From positions 186,001 through 250,000 of the forward strand of contig JAGDZP010000012.1 of assembly GCA_049115735.1 (NCBI GenBank): 64,000 nt of DNA, in the 5' to 3' direction. Made by a program: the position numbers and the translations under genes. Positions 54,330-63,140 of this stretch are shown piece by piece (positions within the stretch are counted from its first letter, which is position 1; the number at the start of each line of letters is the position of its first letter). The notes beneath the pieces were generated by a model. The model saw nothing but the letters and a program-made list of their open reading frames with translations. It ran no database searches and was not told the DNA's origin. Source of the DNA: CAXBNB01 sp049115735 (GTDB lineage: Bacteria; Bacteroidota; Bacteroidia; Cytophagales; Cyclobacteriaceae).

Positions 54330-55478
54330 ATGAGCAAAGAGAATAAATCACGTAGGGCCTTTGTTAAGAAAACAGTAGCCTCGTCGATTGGGTTGATTTC
54401 AGCTCCGGCACTTGTAAGTGCCAGTCAGCCAGAAGCCTTTATTCAACAAGACCAAAAGGATGTTGAGCCCATATGGCGCAACAAGCAAGGCGGTATGCAT
54501 TATCGTAAGCTTGGTAGGACAGGTATGATGGTCTCTGAGCTATGCTTGGGGACTTTTCCTTTCCAAACGGACGATTGCTATCCGATTCTTGATAAATGCC
54601 TCGAACGTGGGATCAACTACTTTGACTGTGCAGCAGCCTATAGCCAAGGACAGGTTGAGAATAACATTGGAAACTACTTCAAGCAAAGTGGTAATCGGGA
54701 TAAGCTTTTTTTGACTACTAAACTAAGCGGATATGGAAGGGGAGGGCATTTGAAGAGAATTTTCAATAGCCTTGGTCCCAGCGAACAAGAACGACTTCAG
54801 AAAAAAGCCAATGACCTTTTAGCAGAACGGCAGGTTCTACGGCCCGGCTATCATTTTACATATTTCGGAGGACAAGAGAAACAGTTGCATTCTTCTTATT
54901 TATGGCATGTTGTTTTACAGGAACATGGATTGAAAAAAGAATGGAAACTGGAGATCAAGAAAAAGGCCTATTCACTGCTGGAAGAATCATTAAAACGGTT
55001 ACAAACTGATCATATTGACATACTATTCTGTCCACATGGAGCTTCTGCACCTGACCTCAAAGATGAGATCGTGGCAGAACTTTTTACCGAATTTAAGCAG
55101 AAAGGGATGATACGTGCCTCAGCAGTATCTTTCCATAATGATGTGACCGGCAACCTTGATGCGGCCGTAAAAGAGGGCTATTACGATGCGGCTATGTTTG
55201 CTTATAATATCGCCAATCATGCGTCAGTAGACGGTTCTATGTACAAAGCGAAACGATCTGGAATGGGCTTGATGGCAATGAAAGTAGCCAGACTTTATGT
55301 GATGGAGGATAAGCCGGAATGGATCGTGGATAAGCTCAATGCCACTGTTGCTCATGATAAACTATCTAAGTTCTCAAAATCTTACCTTTGGGCTTTGCAA
55401 AACCCGAATTTATCAGGCTGTGTGGCTCAAATGGAATCAATTGAAGAGCTTGAGGATAACCTCCAGGCAGTGGGATAG
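54330..55478 (+). CDS. Aldo/keto reductase with Tat signal
   Basis: The 382-residue protein has a twin-arginine signal (SRRAFVKKTVASSIG) and an aldo/keto reductase barrel. The catalytic tetrad is recognisable: Asp and Tyr in FDCAAAYSQGQ, Lys in LTTKLSG and His in ILFCPHGAS. It is exported in folded form, which suits an oxidoreductase that carries a bound nicotinamide cofactor. The substrate is unknown, and sugar or keto-sugar reduction is suggested by neighbours. A strong terminator lies about 160 bases downstream. Confidence 0.85.
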   Translation: MSKENKSRRAFVKKTVASSIGLISAPALVSASQPEAFIQQDQKDVEPIWRNKQGGMHYRKLGRTGMMVSELCLGTFPFQTDDCYPILDKCLERGINYFDCAAAYSQGQVENNIGNYFKQSGNRDKLFLTTKLSGYGRGGHLKRIFNSLGPSEQERLQKKANDLLAERQVLRPGYHFTYFGGQEKQLHSSYLWHVVLQEHGLKKEWKLEIKKKAYSLLEESLKRLQTDHIDILFCPHGASAPDLKDEIVAELFTEFKQKGMIRASAVSFHNDVTGNLDAAVKEGYYDAAMFAYNIANHASVDGSMYKAKRSGMGLMAMKVARLYVMEDKPEWIVDKLNATVAHDKLSKFSKSYLWALQNPNLSGCVAQMESIEELEDNLQAVG

Positions 55479-55844
55479 AATGTTGGTAAGTAACAACTAG
55501 GACATTTAAAAAACATTCCCCTTTTAAGTCCGCCTTAATATAAAAAGCTTCTAATTTGGCATTGATGGACTTCATTAATTCAGGGTCAGAAAAATCACTT
55601 TCCGACGTTTCTGATAGTTTTTCTAGGTATATATCAAATCTATCGTTAATTCAGAAGATAGATTTTTTTATTGGTCACTCGTTGTGATTGATCAATTTCA
55701 TGTGGAAATCGGGGTGATTAGCGGAGCGTCAATAGTAAGACGGCCCAAGGGAAAATTGTCTCTTTGGAAAGATAAGTTTGAGCTATATGACAGACTTGAA
55801 AAGTCTAGTTTATAGTGTTGAGAAAATATATTTTTGGCTAAAGT
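55479..55844. other. Intergenic region with terminator
   Basis: 366 bases between convergent genes. It holds the terminator at 55636-55669, and the rest shows no ORF or structure worth reporting. Confidence 0.4.
55636..55669 (+). terminator. Intrinsic terminator of the aldo/keto reductase gene
   Basis: A perfect 9-bp stem, AAATCTATC (55636-55644) with GATAGATTT (55657-55665), runs into seven T. Confidence 0.8.
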
Positions 55845-56165
55845 TTAGTCACAACTTAAATCAGCCAAGGTACTTTCAAAGTCTGCAATACCTTCATTGA
55901 GGTCATCTAAATCTTGGCCAGAAGTACAACTTCTATACGATTTAGATAATTTGATAATATTCTCCAAATCAGACTTCAAAGAAGTGCAATTAGCTGTTGA
56001 TGCATCTGCATCAAATGCAATTGAAGTAGTTAATATTTCTACTAAGTCTTCAGCTATTTGTGTTGAAAGGGCATCACAATCAACTGCTGGCTCATCACCA
56101 CCACCACAGGCAGAAACAAACAATGTAATAATCAAAAGTGAGAGGAAAATGCAATTTTTTTTCAC
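55845..56165 (-). CDS. Small cysteine-containing lipoprotein
   Basis: The 106-residue protein begins with an SPII signal (MKKNCIFLSLLIITLFVSAC). The mature part has a helical pattern with paired Cys residues (VDCDALS, ANCTSLK, YRSCTSG, DLSCD) likely to form two disulfides. The start is GTG at 56163-56165, and the N-terminus is otherwise a normal signal. A -7 promoter element lies about 45 bases upstream. I do not recognise the family. Confidence 0.65.
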   Translation of the reverse strand: MKKNCIFLSLLIITLFVSACGGGDEPAVDCDALSTQIAEDLVEILTTSIAFDADASTANCTSLKSDLENIIKLSKSYRSCTSGQDLDDLNEGIADFESTLADLSCD

Positions 56166-56210
56166 GGCGTTTTACGTTTTTTAGATTGAGGTATTGTTCA
56201 GGTGGGGATT

Positions 56211-56218
56211 CAAACGTA
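56211..56218 (-). promoter_or_regulatory. -7 element of the small lipoprotein gene
   Basis: TACGTTTG on the minus strand matches TAnnTTTG exactly. The start would be near 56204, about 40 bases from the GTG. Confidence 0.5.
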
Positions 56219-56422
56219 ATTAACTATTTAATGATTTAAATAACAATTTAGCCCTGATAACTTTAATTTATTTTTTGAGACTGCACTTGGGTACAAGACC
56301 GATAACCTTATTGCATGCCTTAATGTCAAGTTATGAACTCTTAGTCGAGTTAATTGAGATTATAAATCAATCAAAGCTAGATTTGAGCACTTGAATTCTT
56401 AGAATAAAAATCAGATTGATTA

Positions 56423-56451
56423 ATTGCTTTCAATTGTTGGGACTAGCTTTG
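56423..56451 (+). promoter_or_regulatory. Promoter of the Wzi-like gene
   Basis: ATTG at 56423-56426, a 17-base spacer, and TAGCTTTG at 56444-56451. Transcription would begin near 56457, after the possible TTG start at 56416. This supports the ATG at 56479 as the real start. Confidence 0.65.
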
Positions 56452-56478
56452 CAGCTTTTAAGAAATATTTCAACAAGT

Positions 56479-58068
56479 ATGAAATTTAATATTATTTCAA
56501 TCTTGATACTCCTTCTAAGTGCTCCTGCTTATTCACAAGTGCTTATACCAGGTGATTACACAAGAGATTATCACAGACTTTTAGAACTAAAAAATCAAGG
56601 TTTTGCAGAATCGATTTCAATAGAACAATCTATTTTAAGTTCAATTGGGAGCGACTCAACGCTCCACTGGAATCTATGGGGTGACAACTATGATTTAAAC
56701 ATAGATGCTAACGATGATTTTTTTGTCGCTTTGGACCCTTCAGTTTCTATGGTATATAATTCTAAGATGCCTAAAGGAATAAATGACGGTGCTGTATGGA
56801 GTGGAAAAGGAATGAACTCTTCTGTAACAGCTGGATTTACACTAAAAAAAGGAATGTTTCACATGACATTAGCACCTGTACTTTTTTACGCGCAAAACAA
56901 GTCTTTTTTTATTCCTGAAAATAATCTGGGCAAAAGCAATTTTTCTTATCCATTTGAAGGTCGGATAGATTGGGTCGAGCGTTATGGGAGCCAATCATTT
57001 GCTTCATTTCACCCAGGTCAGTCCGAGGTGAGATTAATACATAAAAAATTTACCGTTGGAGTATCGTCTCAAAACATGACCTGGGGACCGGCAACAAACA
57101 ACCCTATAATAATGAGCACTAATGCGCCTGGGTTTCCGCATTTTGATATTGGTACGGCTGAATCAATTACTACTAAGATTGGTGAGGTTGATTTTAGAGC
57201 GATTTTGGGCCTGCTCAATGAATCAGAATATTTCGATGAAGATGAAGCGAATAACAAGAGGTATATAACTGGCTTCACATTGGGCTATAAGCCAAATTTC
57301 ATAGAAGGCCTGTCTCTAGGTTTGCATAGAATTAGGTACAGAACATGGTTTGACGGAGATTTAAAGTTTAAGGATATAATAGGCTCTGTATGGGGATGGA
57401 GTGGACAGCAGACAGAAAATGTGGGTGGAAGATTGCTTAATGATGCCTATGACAACCTGATGTCTGTGTCAATGGACTGGAGATTTGTAGAACAGGGCTT
57501 TAGATCTTATATCGAATTTTCAAGAAACGATTTTTCAGGCAGTATCACTAATTTTTTAAGGGATCCTGACCATAGCAGGGCATTTACTATTGGGTTGGTT
57601 AAAACTATAGACTTAAGTAATGGAAATATAATAAAATTCAATTATGAGCATACGAATTTGAGTAATGGAATTCTAACTCATTCAGTGTTTCCCCTTCATT
57701 ATTACATACATGGCTTTGTAAAGCAGGGCTATACAAATAATGGACAAATTGTCGGTTCGAGTAATGGTCCAGGTACCAATTCAGATTTCGTAGATCTTAA
57801 CTATTATTTTAAGAAAGGAATGATCGGGGTTAACTTGCAACGACTAAGATATAACGATGATTATTACTTTTTGCAGTTTGAGAAGGGTAATCGATTGCCC
57901 GCTCAATACGATTGGAGCCTTGGATGGAGTGCTGTTAAATTTTATGAGCGCTTTTCCTTAAATGTCAAATATTTGTATAGTCCGAGACAGTCCTGGTACT
58001 ACATTGATGAATTAGATACTTTTAACCATCGTCTAGAAGTTAGAGCCAGCTATAAACTAATAGACTGA
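56479..58068 (+). CDS. Capsule assembly Wzi family beta-barrel protein
   Basis: The protein of about 529 residues has a signal peptide (LLLSAPAYSQ). A beta-rich architecture follows, with alternating amphipathic strands and a C-terminal strand typical of outer-membrane barrels. Motifs such as QSEVRLIHKKFTVGVSSQNMTWGPA and YIEFSRNDF fit the Wzi-type family, in which members bind capsular polysaccharide at the outer surface. The start at 56479 is chosen from the promoter and signal peptide. A second aldo/keto reductase gene follows 24 bases downstream, making an operon. Confidence 0.8.
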   Translation: MKFNIISILILLLSAPAYSQVLIPGDYTRDYHRLLELKNQGFAESISIEQSILSSIGSDSTLHWNLWGDNYDLNIDANDDFFVALDPSVSMVYNSKMPKGINDGAVWSGKGMNSSVTAGFTLKKGMFHMTLAPVLFYAQNKSFFIPENNLGKSNFSYPFEGRIDWVERYGSQSFASFHPGQSEVRLIHKKFTVGVSSQNMTWGPATNNPIIMSTNAPGFPHFDIGTAESITTKIGEVDFRAILGLLNESEYFDEDEANNKRYITGFTLGYKPNFIEGLSLGLHRIRYRTWFDGDLKFKDIIGSVWGWSGQQTENVGGRLLNDAYDNLMSVSMDWRFVEQGFRSYIEFSRNDFSGSITNFLRDPDHSRAFTIGLVKTIDLSNGNIIKFNYEHTNLSNGILTHSVFPLHYYIHGFVKQGYTNNGQIVGSSNGPGTNSDFVDLNYYFKKGMIGVNLQRLRYNDDYYFLQFEKGNRLPAQYDWSLGWSAVKFYERFSLNVKYLYSPRQSWYYIDELDTFNHRLEVRASYKLID

Positions 58069-58092
58069 TCACATCAACATTTGAATAATTTT

Positions 58093-59082
58093 ATGAGCTA
58101 TACTGCATCCCCATCCAGATATGATACAATGAACTACCGCCGCTGTGGACAGAGTGGGCTGAAGCTATCAGAACTTTCTCTTGGGCTTTGGCATAACTTC
58201 GGTGATGTAGATGACCTGGAGAATATGAAAGAAATGATCACTTATTCTTTTGATCACGGCATCATACACTTTGATCTGGCGAATAACTACGGTCCACCTC
58301 CAGGGTCTGCAGAATCGAACTTTGGAAAAATTCTAAAAAGGGACTTAATGCCTTATCGCGATGAAATGATTATTTCATCGAAGGCTGGATATCTGATGTG
58401 GCCTGGACCATATGGCGAATGGGGAAGTAGAAAGTATCTACTCTCTAGTTTGGATCAATCTCTAAAACGTATGGGACTTGAGTATGTGGATGTCTTCTAT
58501 TCTCATCGGCCTGATCCTGACACTCCCTTGGAAGAAACTATACTTGCACTTGATCAGGCAGTCAAACAGGGAAAAACCTTGTACGTTGGCGTTTCTAATT
58601 ATGAATCGGATCAGCTAAATGAGGCTGTTAGTATTTTCAGAGAATTGAAGACTCCTTTTGTCATTCACCAGCCGCGCTACTCCATGTTTGTACGAAATGT
58701 CGAAAATGGATTGCTCCAAACATTATCGGATCATGGTATTGGGTGTATTCCTTTTTCTCCTCTGGCTCAGGGTTTATTGACCGAAAAGTACTTGAAAGGA
58801 ATTCCGGAAGGTTCGAGAGCAACTCGAGCTCATTTTCTTAAGCCTGAGCACATCACTGATGAAAAAATAGCCAAGGTGCTGAAGTTGCAAGAGATTGCTA
58901 AAGAACGAGGACAAAGTGTTACTCAGCTGGCAATTGCCTGGCTATTGAGAACAGATGTGATCACCTCAGTCTTAATTGGCGCCAGTAGTGTAGAGCAAAT
59001 AGGCGAGAACCTGGGTGCTTTGGGAAATACCAACTTTTCGTCCGAAGAGTTGGATAGGATAGAGGTAATTCTTAAGGGGTAA
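58093..59082 (+). CDS. Aldo/keto reductase, L-glyceraldehyde-3-phosphate reductase-like
   Basis: The protein of about 329 residues starts at the ATG 58093 (the TTG at 58081 is less likely). The barrel is complete: DLANNYGPPPGSAE (Asp, Tyr), SSKAGYLMWPG (Lys), and FYSHRPDPDTPLEET (His), close to the YghZ/Mgr-type subfamily that reduces methylglyoxal or glyceraldehyde-phosphate-type aldehydes. The protein lacks an export signal and is cytoplasmic, unlike the Tat-exported relative at 54330. It forms an operon with the Wzi-like gene. Confidence 0.88.
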   Translation: MSYTASPSRYDTMNYRRCGQSGLKLSELSLGLWHNFGDVDDLENMKEMITYSFDHGIIHFDLANNYGPPPGSAESNFGKILKRDLMPYRDEMIISSKAGYLMWPGPYGEWGSRKYLLSSLDQSLKRMGLEYVDVFYSHRPDPDTPLEETILALDQAVKQGKTLYVGVSNYESDQLNEAVSIFRELKTPFVIHQPRYSMFVRNVENGLLQTLSDHGIGCIPFSPLAQGLLTEKYLKGIPEGSRATRAHFLKPEHITDEKIAKVLKLQEIAKERGQSVTQLAIAWLLRTDVITSVLIGASSVEQIGENLGALGNTNFSSEELDRIEVILKG

Positions 59083-59097
59083 AGCTTATTATTAATC

Positions 59098-61062
59098 TTA
59101 TTCCACAATCAACTTACCCCTCATGGTAAAAGCATGCCCGGGGAAGGTACAAACATAGCTGTAAATCCCTGGTTCGTCCGGTGCTGTAAAGTAGAGCTCT
59201 TCTGTCGATTCTGGTTGGACAATGCCTGTATGGAATAATATCAAATCAGAATCTGGCACGTAATTTTTTTCTGCGGCATCTAATCCCATTTCTAAAGATA
59301 ATTGAGCAACTTTATCTACTGCATCTCCTTGTTTTACGATGACCAGGTTGTGAAGCATATCATCAGTATTGTCAAATACAAGCTTTACTTTCTTTCCAGC
59401 TTTTACTGTCATTTCTTCGAGGCTATATTTCAAGCCCGGAAGCGTACCAATTTCAAGAACTTCTTCTGGACCATTTTCCCAGGTTTCAGGCATTTTATTA
59501 GCCCTCTTCATTTGAACCACCGATGATTCTGAAGACGTTTTTGGCATTGCCATTTGCATGGATTTCAATACGCCTCCAGGAACTTCATTTAATGTATAGT
59601 ATCCAGTATCATGTAGCAGGTTTTCTCCATCTTTTGATTTTACGCCATTCGCTACTAGTTGGTGGATGTAGCCAAGTCGCATGCCATGTATAGTAAGTTT
59701 TGCTTTCAGTCCATCTTCTGACAAATCTACGTTGTGTATCATGCAGTTTATATTGTCAATAATAGGACTGCCATATGTCTTGTGATAATGGTATGTGAAA
59801 TTGGCCATTTTGTAGGAGCTGATGTTGCCAGCCGTCTCTTTATCTACCGGCTTGGTGAATTCTAATTCAAAGCCGTCTGCCAAAGCTTTCATTTTTTTGA
59901 TTTCAAATGGTGTTTCTCCGGTCCATTCAAGTCTTTGTAGTCCGAAAGGCTGTCCACCTGTTGCATACCAGCCTCTGGCCGTTTGCCCAACAAACATGCT
60001 GTTGTCACTGCCCCAAATCATACGAAGTACTCCTGAAGAAAAGCCTTGTCTGAAATCAAAACAAACACCCTGGTAAACACCATTCACTTTTTCCATATAT
60101 ACCCTGAAGATCTTACTATGACCCTGGTCTCCTACAAAAAGTTGATTGTCGAATGGGCCGAATTTACCTCCTGAATAGTCATAAAGCATGCCCGATGTGG
60201 AAACACCGAATATTGTATGGGGCAGCCATACAGCTGGTGCCTTCATGGCAGGTACCACTTTAGCATATTGATATAAACTGAGCCCAGAGTATTCGGCGAT
60301 ATTCTCAGGTTTTAATTTCAAGGGGGAATTTGGATAATCTGTCCACCTAAGTCCTCCAGGGTTGCCTGCAAAGTCACCCTTTTCAAGATGTGTGATCCTC
60401 CCGGATCCTACCCAATCACCCTGATTTTCAGAATAGAAAACATCCCCAGCACTATTGAATGTATATCCGGCAGGAGACCTAAGGCCTGTTGCAATAGGTG
60501 TCATTTCACCTTCCGTAGTAATCTTGAGCATCCAACCACGCCATGGAACAAGGCTTTCACCATAACCTATCCAGCTCAGGTTGAGCGTGACGTACATATC
60601 CCCATTTGAGTCGAACTTGGGCCCATACGAATAGTCATGGTAATTTCCGGATAATGGCCAGGAGTAAATTGTTTTAAATAAGTCTGCTTTGCCGTCACCA
60701 TTTTTATCTTCCAGGCGTGTAAGTTCACCTCGTTGAGACAGATAAAACCCTTTGTCTTTATATGCCAGTCCGAGCGCTTCATGAAGCCCTCCAGCATATT
60801 TGCTGAAAACAGGATCTTTGCTATAGGGCTTGTCTACAAGCCAAACTTCTCCTCTACGTGTCGAAATACCCAATTGGTCTTTTTCGTTCAGGGCAAGTCC
60901 TCCGACTTCCAGCACAAGGTCATCTGGAATAGGCACATCTACTATCTTGTAATACTTTTCCTCTTTTTTATTGGCTTCATTACCCTTTTGGGCAAAGACA
61001 TGAACAGCTTGTAAATGAATGAATAGAACTGCAACAAGCATACTTATATATGATTTTTTCAT
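59098..61062 (-). CDS. Beta-propeller protein with C-terminal blue-copper (azurin-like) domain
   Basis: The 654-residue protein has a signal peptide (HLQAVHVFAQ). A propeller region resembling sugar dehydrogenase/PVC-type membrane-bound dehydrogenase domains follows (LALAYKDKGFYLSQRGELTRL omitted in part, then GDMYVTLNLSWIGYG, and GLRSPAGYTFNSAGDVFYSENQG). The last 120 residues match a plastocyanin/azurin fold: DDMLHNLVIVKQGD with a His ligand, and YVCTFPGHAFTMRG with Cys, His and Met ligands spaced as in cupredoxins. It would transfer electrons from a substrate oxidised by the propeller to a copper site. The substrate is unknown. It is transcribed with the DUF1080-PA14 gene 16 bases upstream. 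Confidence 0.85.
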   Translation of the reverse strand: MKKSYISMLVAVLFIHLQAVHVFAQKGNEANKKEEKYYKIVDVPIPDDLVLEVGGLALNEKDQLGISTRRGEVWLVDKPYSKDPVFSKYAGGLHEALGLAYKDKGFYLSQRGELTRLEDKNGDGKADLFKTIYSWPLSGNYHDYSYGPKFDSNGDMYVTLNLSWIGYGESLVPWRGWMLKITTEGEMTPIATGLRSPAGYTFNSAGDVFYSENQGDWVGSGRITHLEKGDFAGNPGGLRWTDYPNSPLKLKPENIAEYSGLSLYQYAKVVPAMKAPAVWLPHTIFGVSTSGMLYDYSGGKFGPFDNQLFVGDQGHSKIFRVYMEKVNGVYQGVCFDFRQGFSSGVLRMIWGSDNSMFVGQTARGWYATGGQPFGLQRLEWTGETPFEIKKMKALADGFELEFTKPVDKETAGNISSYKMANFTYHYHKTYGSPIIDNINCMIHNVDLSEDGLKAKLTIHGMRLGYIHQLVANGVKSKDGENLLHDTGYYTLNEVPGGVLKSMQMAMPKTSSESSVVQMKRANKMPETWENGPEEVLEIGTLPGLKYSLEEMTVKAGKKVKLVFDNTDDMLHNLVIVKQGDAVDKVAQLSLEMGLDAAEKNYVPDSDLILFHTGIVQPESTEELYFTAPDEPGIYSYVCTFPGHAFTMRGKLIVE

Positions 61063-61077
61063 TTCGAATCTCTTTAA

Positions 61078-62970
61078 TTACCAGATGATATTGTATTGAA
61101 TTTGGGAAACCGAAGATGGAATTTTCAGTAGCAGCTCGTCTCTACCCTCCGAATTTCTTTGAATGACATCTAGTTCATCTGTATTTACAAGTTCTATTAG
61201 ATAGCTGTTGTCATCAATGGCAAAACTATTTTCCTTGATTTTGCTGATTACTTTTCCCTCAGCGATTTTGTGCCAGATCCCTGCGTGCGCGTCAATAGTA
61301 ACCTTTCTTCTCAATATTCGATCTTTAGCAGAAGGGGTTAATTTGTTTTTGATGACTATTCCATCTAAAGCATATGAGAAGGTTGGATTTCCTCTTGCAT
61401 CTAATTCATAACCCAGTTGCTTAAACCCTTTATTTTGAACCACTGTGTCGGGCCAAATTTCATTTTCATTTTCTAAAAAGGAAAAATCAGGATCTTCATG
61501 CATTGTAATAGCTGATCCAATTGGTCTGCCGAGTTGCGGCTGTCCTCTTCCGTGCCACATTTTGGTAACGTCCAAGAATGGACCACCCCATACCTGTAAG
61601 ACAGAGCCATATTCCAGATCATAAGTGTAATTGATGCCTTCTGGTGTGCCAGCTGATATGCAATGCGACCTTTTACGATCTGTATGGTTGATGAAGCTGC
61701 GTTGCAATACAGTTTCCTCTTCTACTTTAATCACAATTGGTTCGGTGTTGAATTCGTTAAATGCTGAGCCAACACCATGAAGACCATGCTTTTGCATATT
61801 TTGGCTTTCAGCATATAAAGCCAGGCCTTTTCTCCACCCTCTATCTGGTTTGTTTAGGATAAATTTAAAATCTAATTGTCCTTCATCAAGCTTTATCAAT
61901 CTTTTTGCCAGGCTTGCATAGTCCTTTTTATTGCCATCCAGCAGGGTATCATTGCCGATTAGCATAATAGCTCCCGGATTCCTGGATTCAACTACAAGTT
62001 TATAGTCATCAGTTGTTGGTATATTAATCCTCCCTCTATAATATAAAAGGAATTTGTCGTCAGTAGTGGCATGTTTGTATGAAATTACCTCGGGAGTATA
62101 GGTGTTTCTAGGCGTTAGGGTTTCCAAATTCGGCAGTTCCTTTCCTGACCACTCATATTCGTAGGCATTCATATCGGAGAAAGTAATGCTACTTCCACTG
62201 TACTTTCTGTATTTGAAATTGCGAAAGGCAACTGGTCCGTGATCACCCTGGATCATAAGCGGAGCAGAGGCTAATTCATCTTCATATGCGGCAGCACGTG
62301 TTGGTCCTGTTACTTCCACGTTTTCATGTATCAACACACCATTAAGCCACACCTCTTCAAACCATGCGTTCTTAATTTTGCCTCCATTTTCATCAAACCT
62401 TGGCGCGTGGAATACTATTCTAAAATGTTGCCATAAGCCAGGAGCTTTTCCAGCGTTGATTTTTGGTGGATGGCCCTCATATCCCTCATTTCCTTTACCT
62501 CGTTCAGCATCCCACCTTTGATAGATTCCTCCAATGTCGCTGGCATAGGGTTCTTTTACCCCCCAGCTATCAAATAATTGAACTTCATAGCGGCTTTGAA
62601 AATATACTCCTGAATTGGATCCTTTCGGCATCATAACATCAAATTCCAATTCAATATCCCCATGCTCAAATACAGTAAAAATGTGCTGGTTTTTGCCTTC
62701 AATTTCTATATTGGCAAGTATACCAATGCCGTCCTTTTTGCTAAGTGTTTTCTCTTTTGAGAAATCTGCAAATACATCTCCTGCTACCGACCAATTAGCC
62801 GTGGTTTTTTTAAAGGCACTTAAATCTTGCAGCTTTATTGAAGTTAATGAAAAACCTTTTTGCTCTTTTTCTTCAGGTTTTTCTTTAGCAATCTCGACTT
62901 CTGATTTTTGAGAGCATGCGCTGAAGATTGATAAAATCAGGCATAATTTGAGAATTGAATTTTTAGGCAT
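61078..62970 (-). CDS. DUF1080 lipoprotein with PA14-like domain
   Basis: The 630-residue protein has an SPII signal (LCLILSIFSAC). Residues about 50-260 match DUF1080 (NWSVAGDVFADFS, then GSNSGVYFQSRYEVQLFDSWGV, then NFKYRKY). Residues about 285-400 look like a PA14 carbohydrate-binding module (YYRGRINIPTTDDYKLVV, then RGWRKGLALYAES). The remaining part is a beta-rich domain of unknown kind (QVWGGPFLDVTKMWHGRGQPQLG). DUF1080 members hydrolyse 3-keto-glycosides or bind glycans. Two DUF1080 proteins in one window, both near sulfatase- or copper-type partners, suggest linked polysaccharide oxidation. It has its own -7 promoter element and leads the operon with the copper protein. Confidence 0.82.
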   Translation of the reverse strand: MPKNSILKLCLILSIFSACSQKSEVEIAKEKPEEKEQKGFSLTSIKLQDLSAFKKTTANWSVAGDVFADFSKEKTLSKKDGIGILANIEIEGKNQHIFTVFEHGDIELEFDVMMPKGSNSGVYFQSRYEVQLFDSWGVKEPYASDIGGIYQRWDAERGKGNEGYEGHPPKINAGKAPGLWQHFRIVFHAPRFDENGGKIKNAWFEEVWLNGVLIHENVEVTGPTRAAAYEDELASAPLMIQGDHGPVAFRNFKYRKYSGSSITFSDMNAYEYEWSGKELPNLETLTPRNTYTPEVISYKHATTDDKFLLYYRGRINIPTTDDYKLVVESRNPGAIMLIGNDTLLDGNKKDYASLAKRLIKLDEGQLDFKFILNKPDRGWRKGLALYAESQNMQKHGLHGVGSAFNEFNTEPIVIKVEEETVLQRSFINHTDRKRSHCISAGTPEGINYTYDLEYGSVLQVWGGPFLDVTKMWHGRGQPQLGRPIGSAITMHEDPDFSFLENENEIWPDTVVQNKGFKQLGYELDARGNPTFSYALDGIVIKNKLTPSAKDRILRRKVTIDAHAGIWHKIAEGKVISKIKENSFAIDDNSYLIELVNTDELDVIQRNSEGRDELLLKIPSSVSQIQYNIIW

Positions 62971-62996
62971 GAATGCTATAGTTGATAGTAAAGGAG

Positions 62997-63004
62997 CAAA
63001 AGTA
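62997..63004 (-). promoter_or_regulatory. -7 element of the DUF1080/copper operon
   Basis: On the minus strand TACTTTTG is an exact TAnnTTTG match, giving a start near 62990 and a leader of about 20 bases. No clear -33 element is seen. Confidence 0.45.
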
Positions 63005-63140
63005 ATAATCCCTTGGATATATCACTTCTTTGAGACTCACAACTGCTACTTCATTCCTGCTTCAAGAAAATTCATGGTTACTTCAATGTAATGATTCTTT
63101 GTTTTATTTACTTTCATGTGCCTTTACACCATTTGAAATA

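Noticed and set aside
55495..55840. Hidden small gene after the aldo/keto reductase
   Set aside because: No reading frame of convincing length or signal. The stretch is mainly a terminator.
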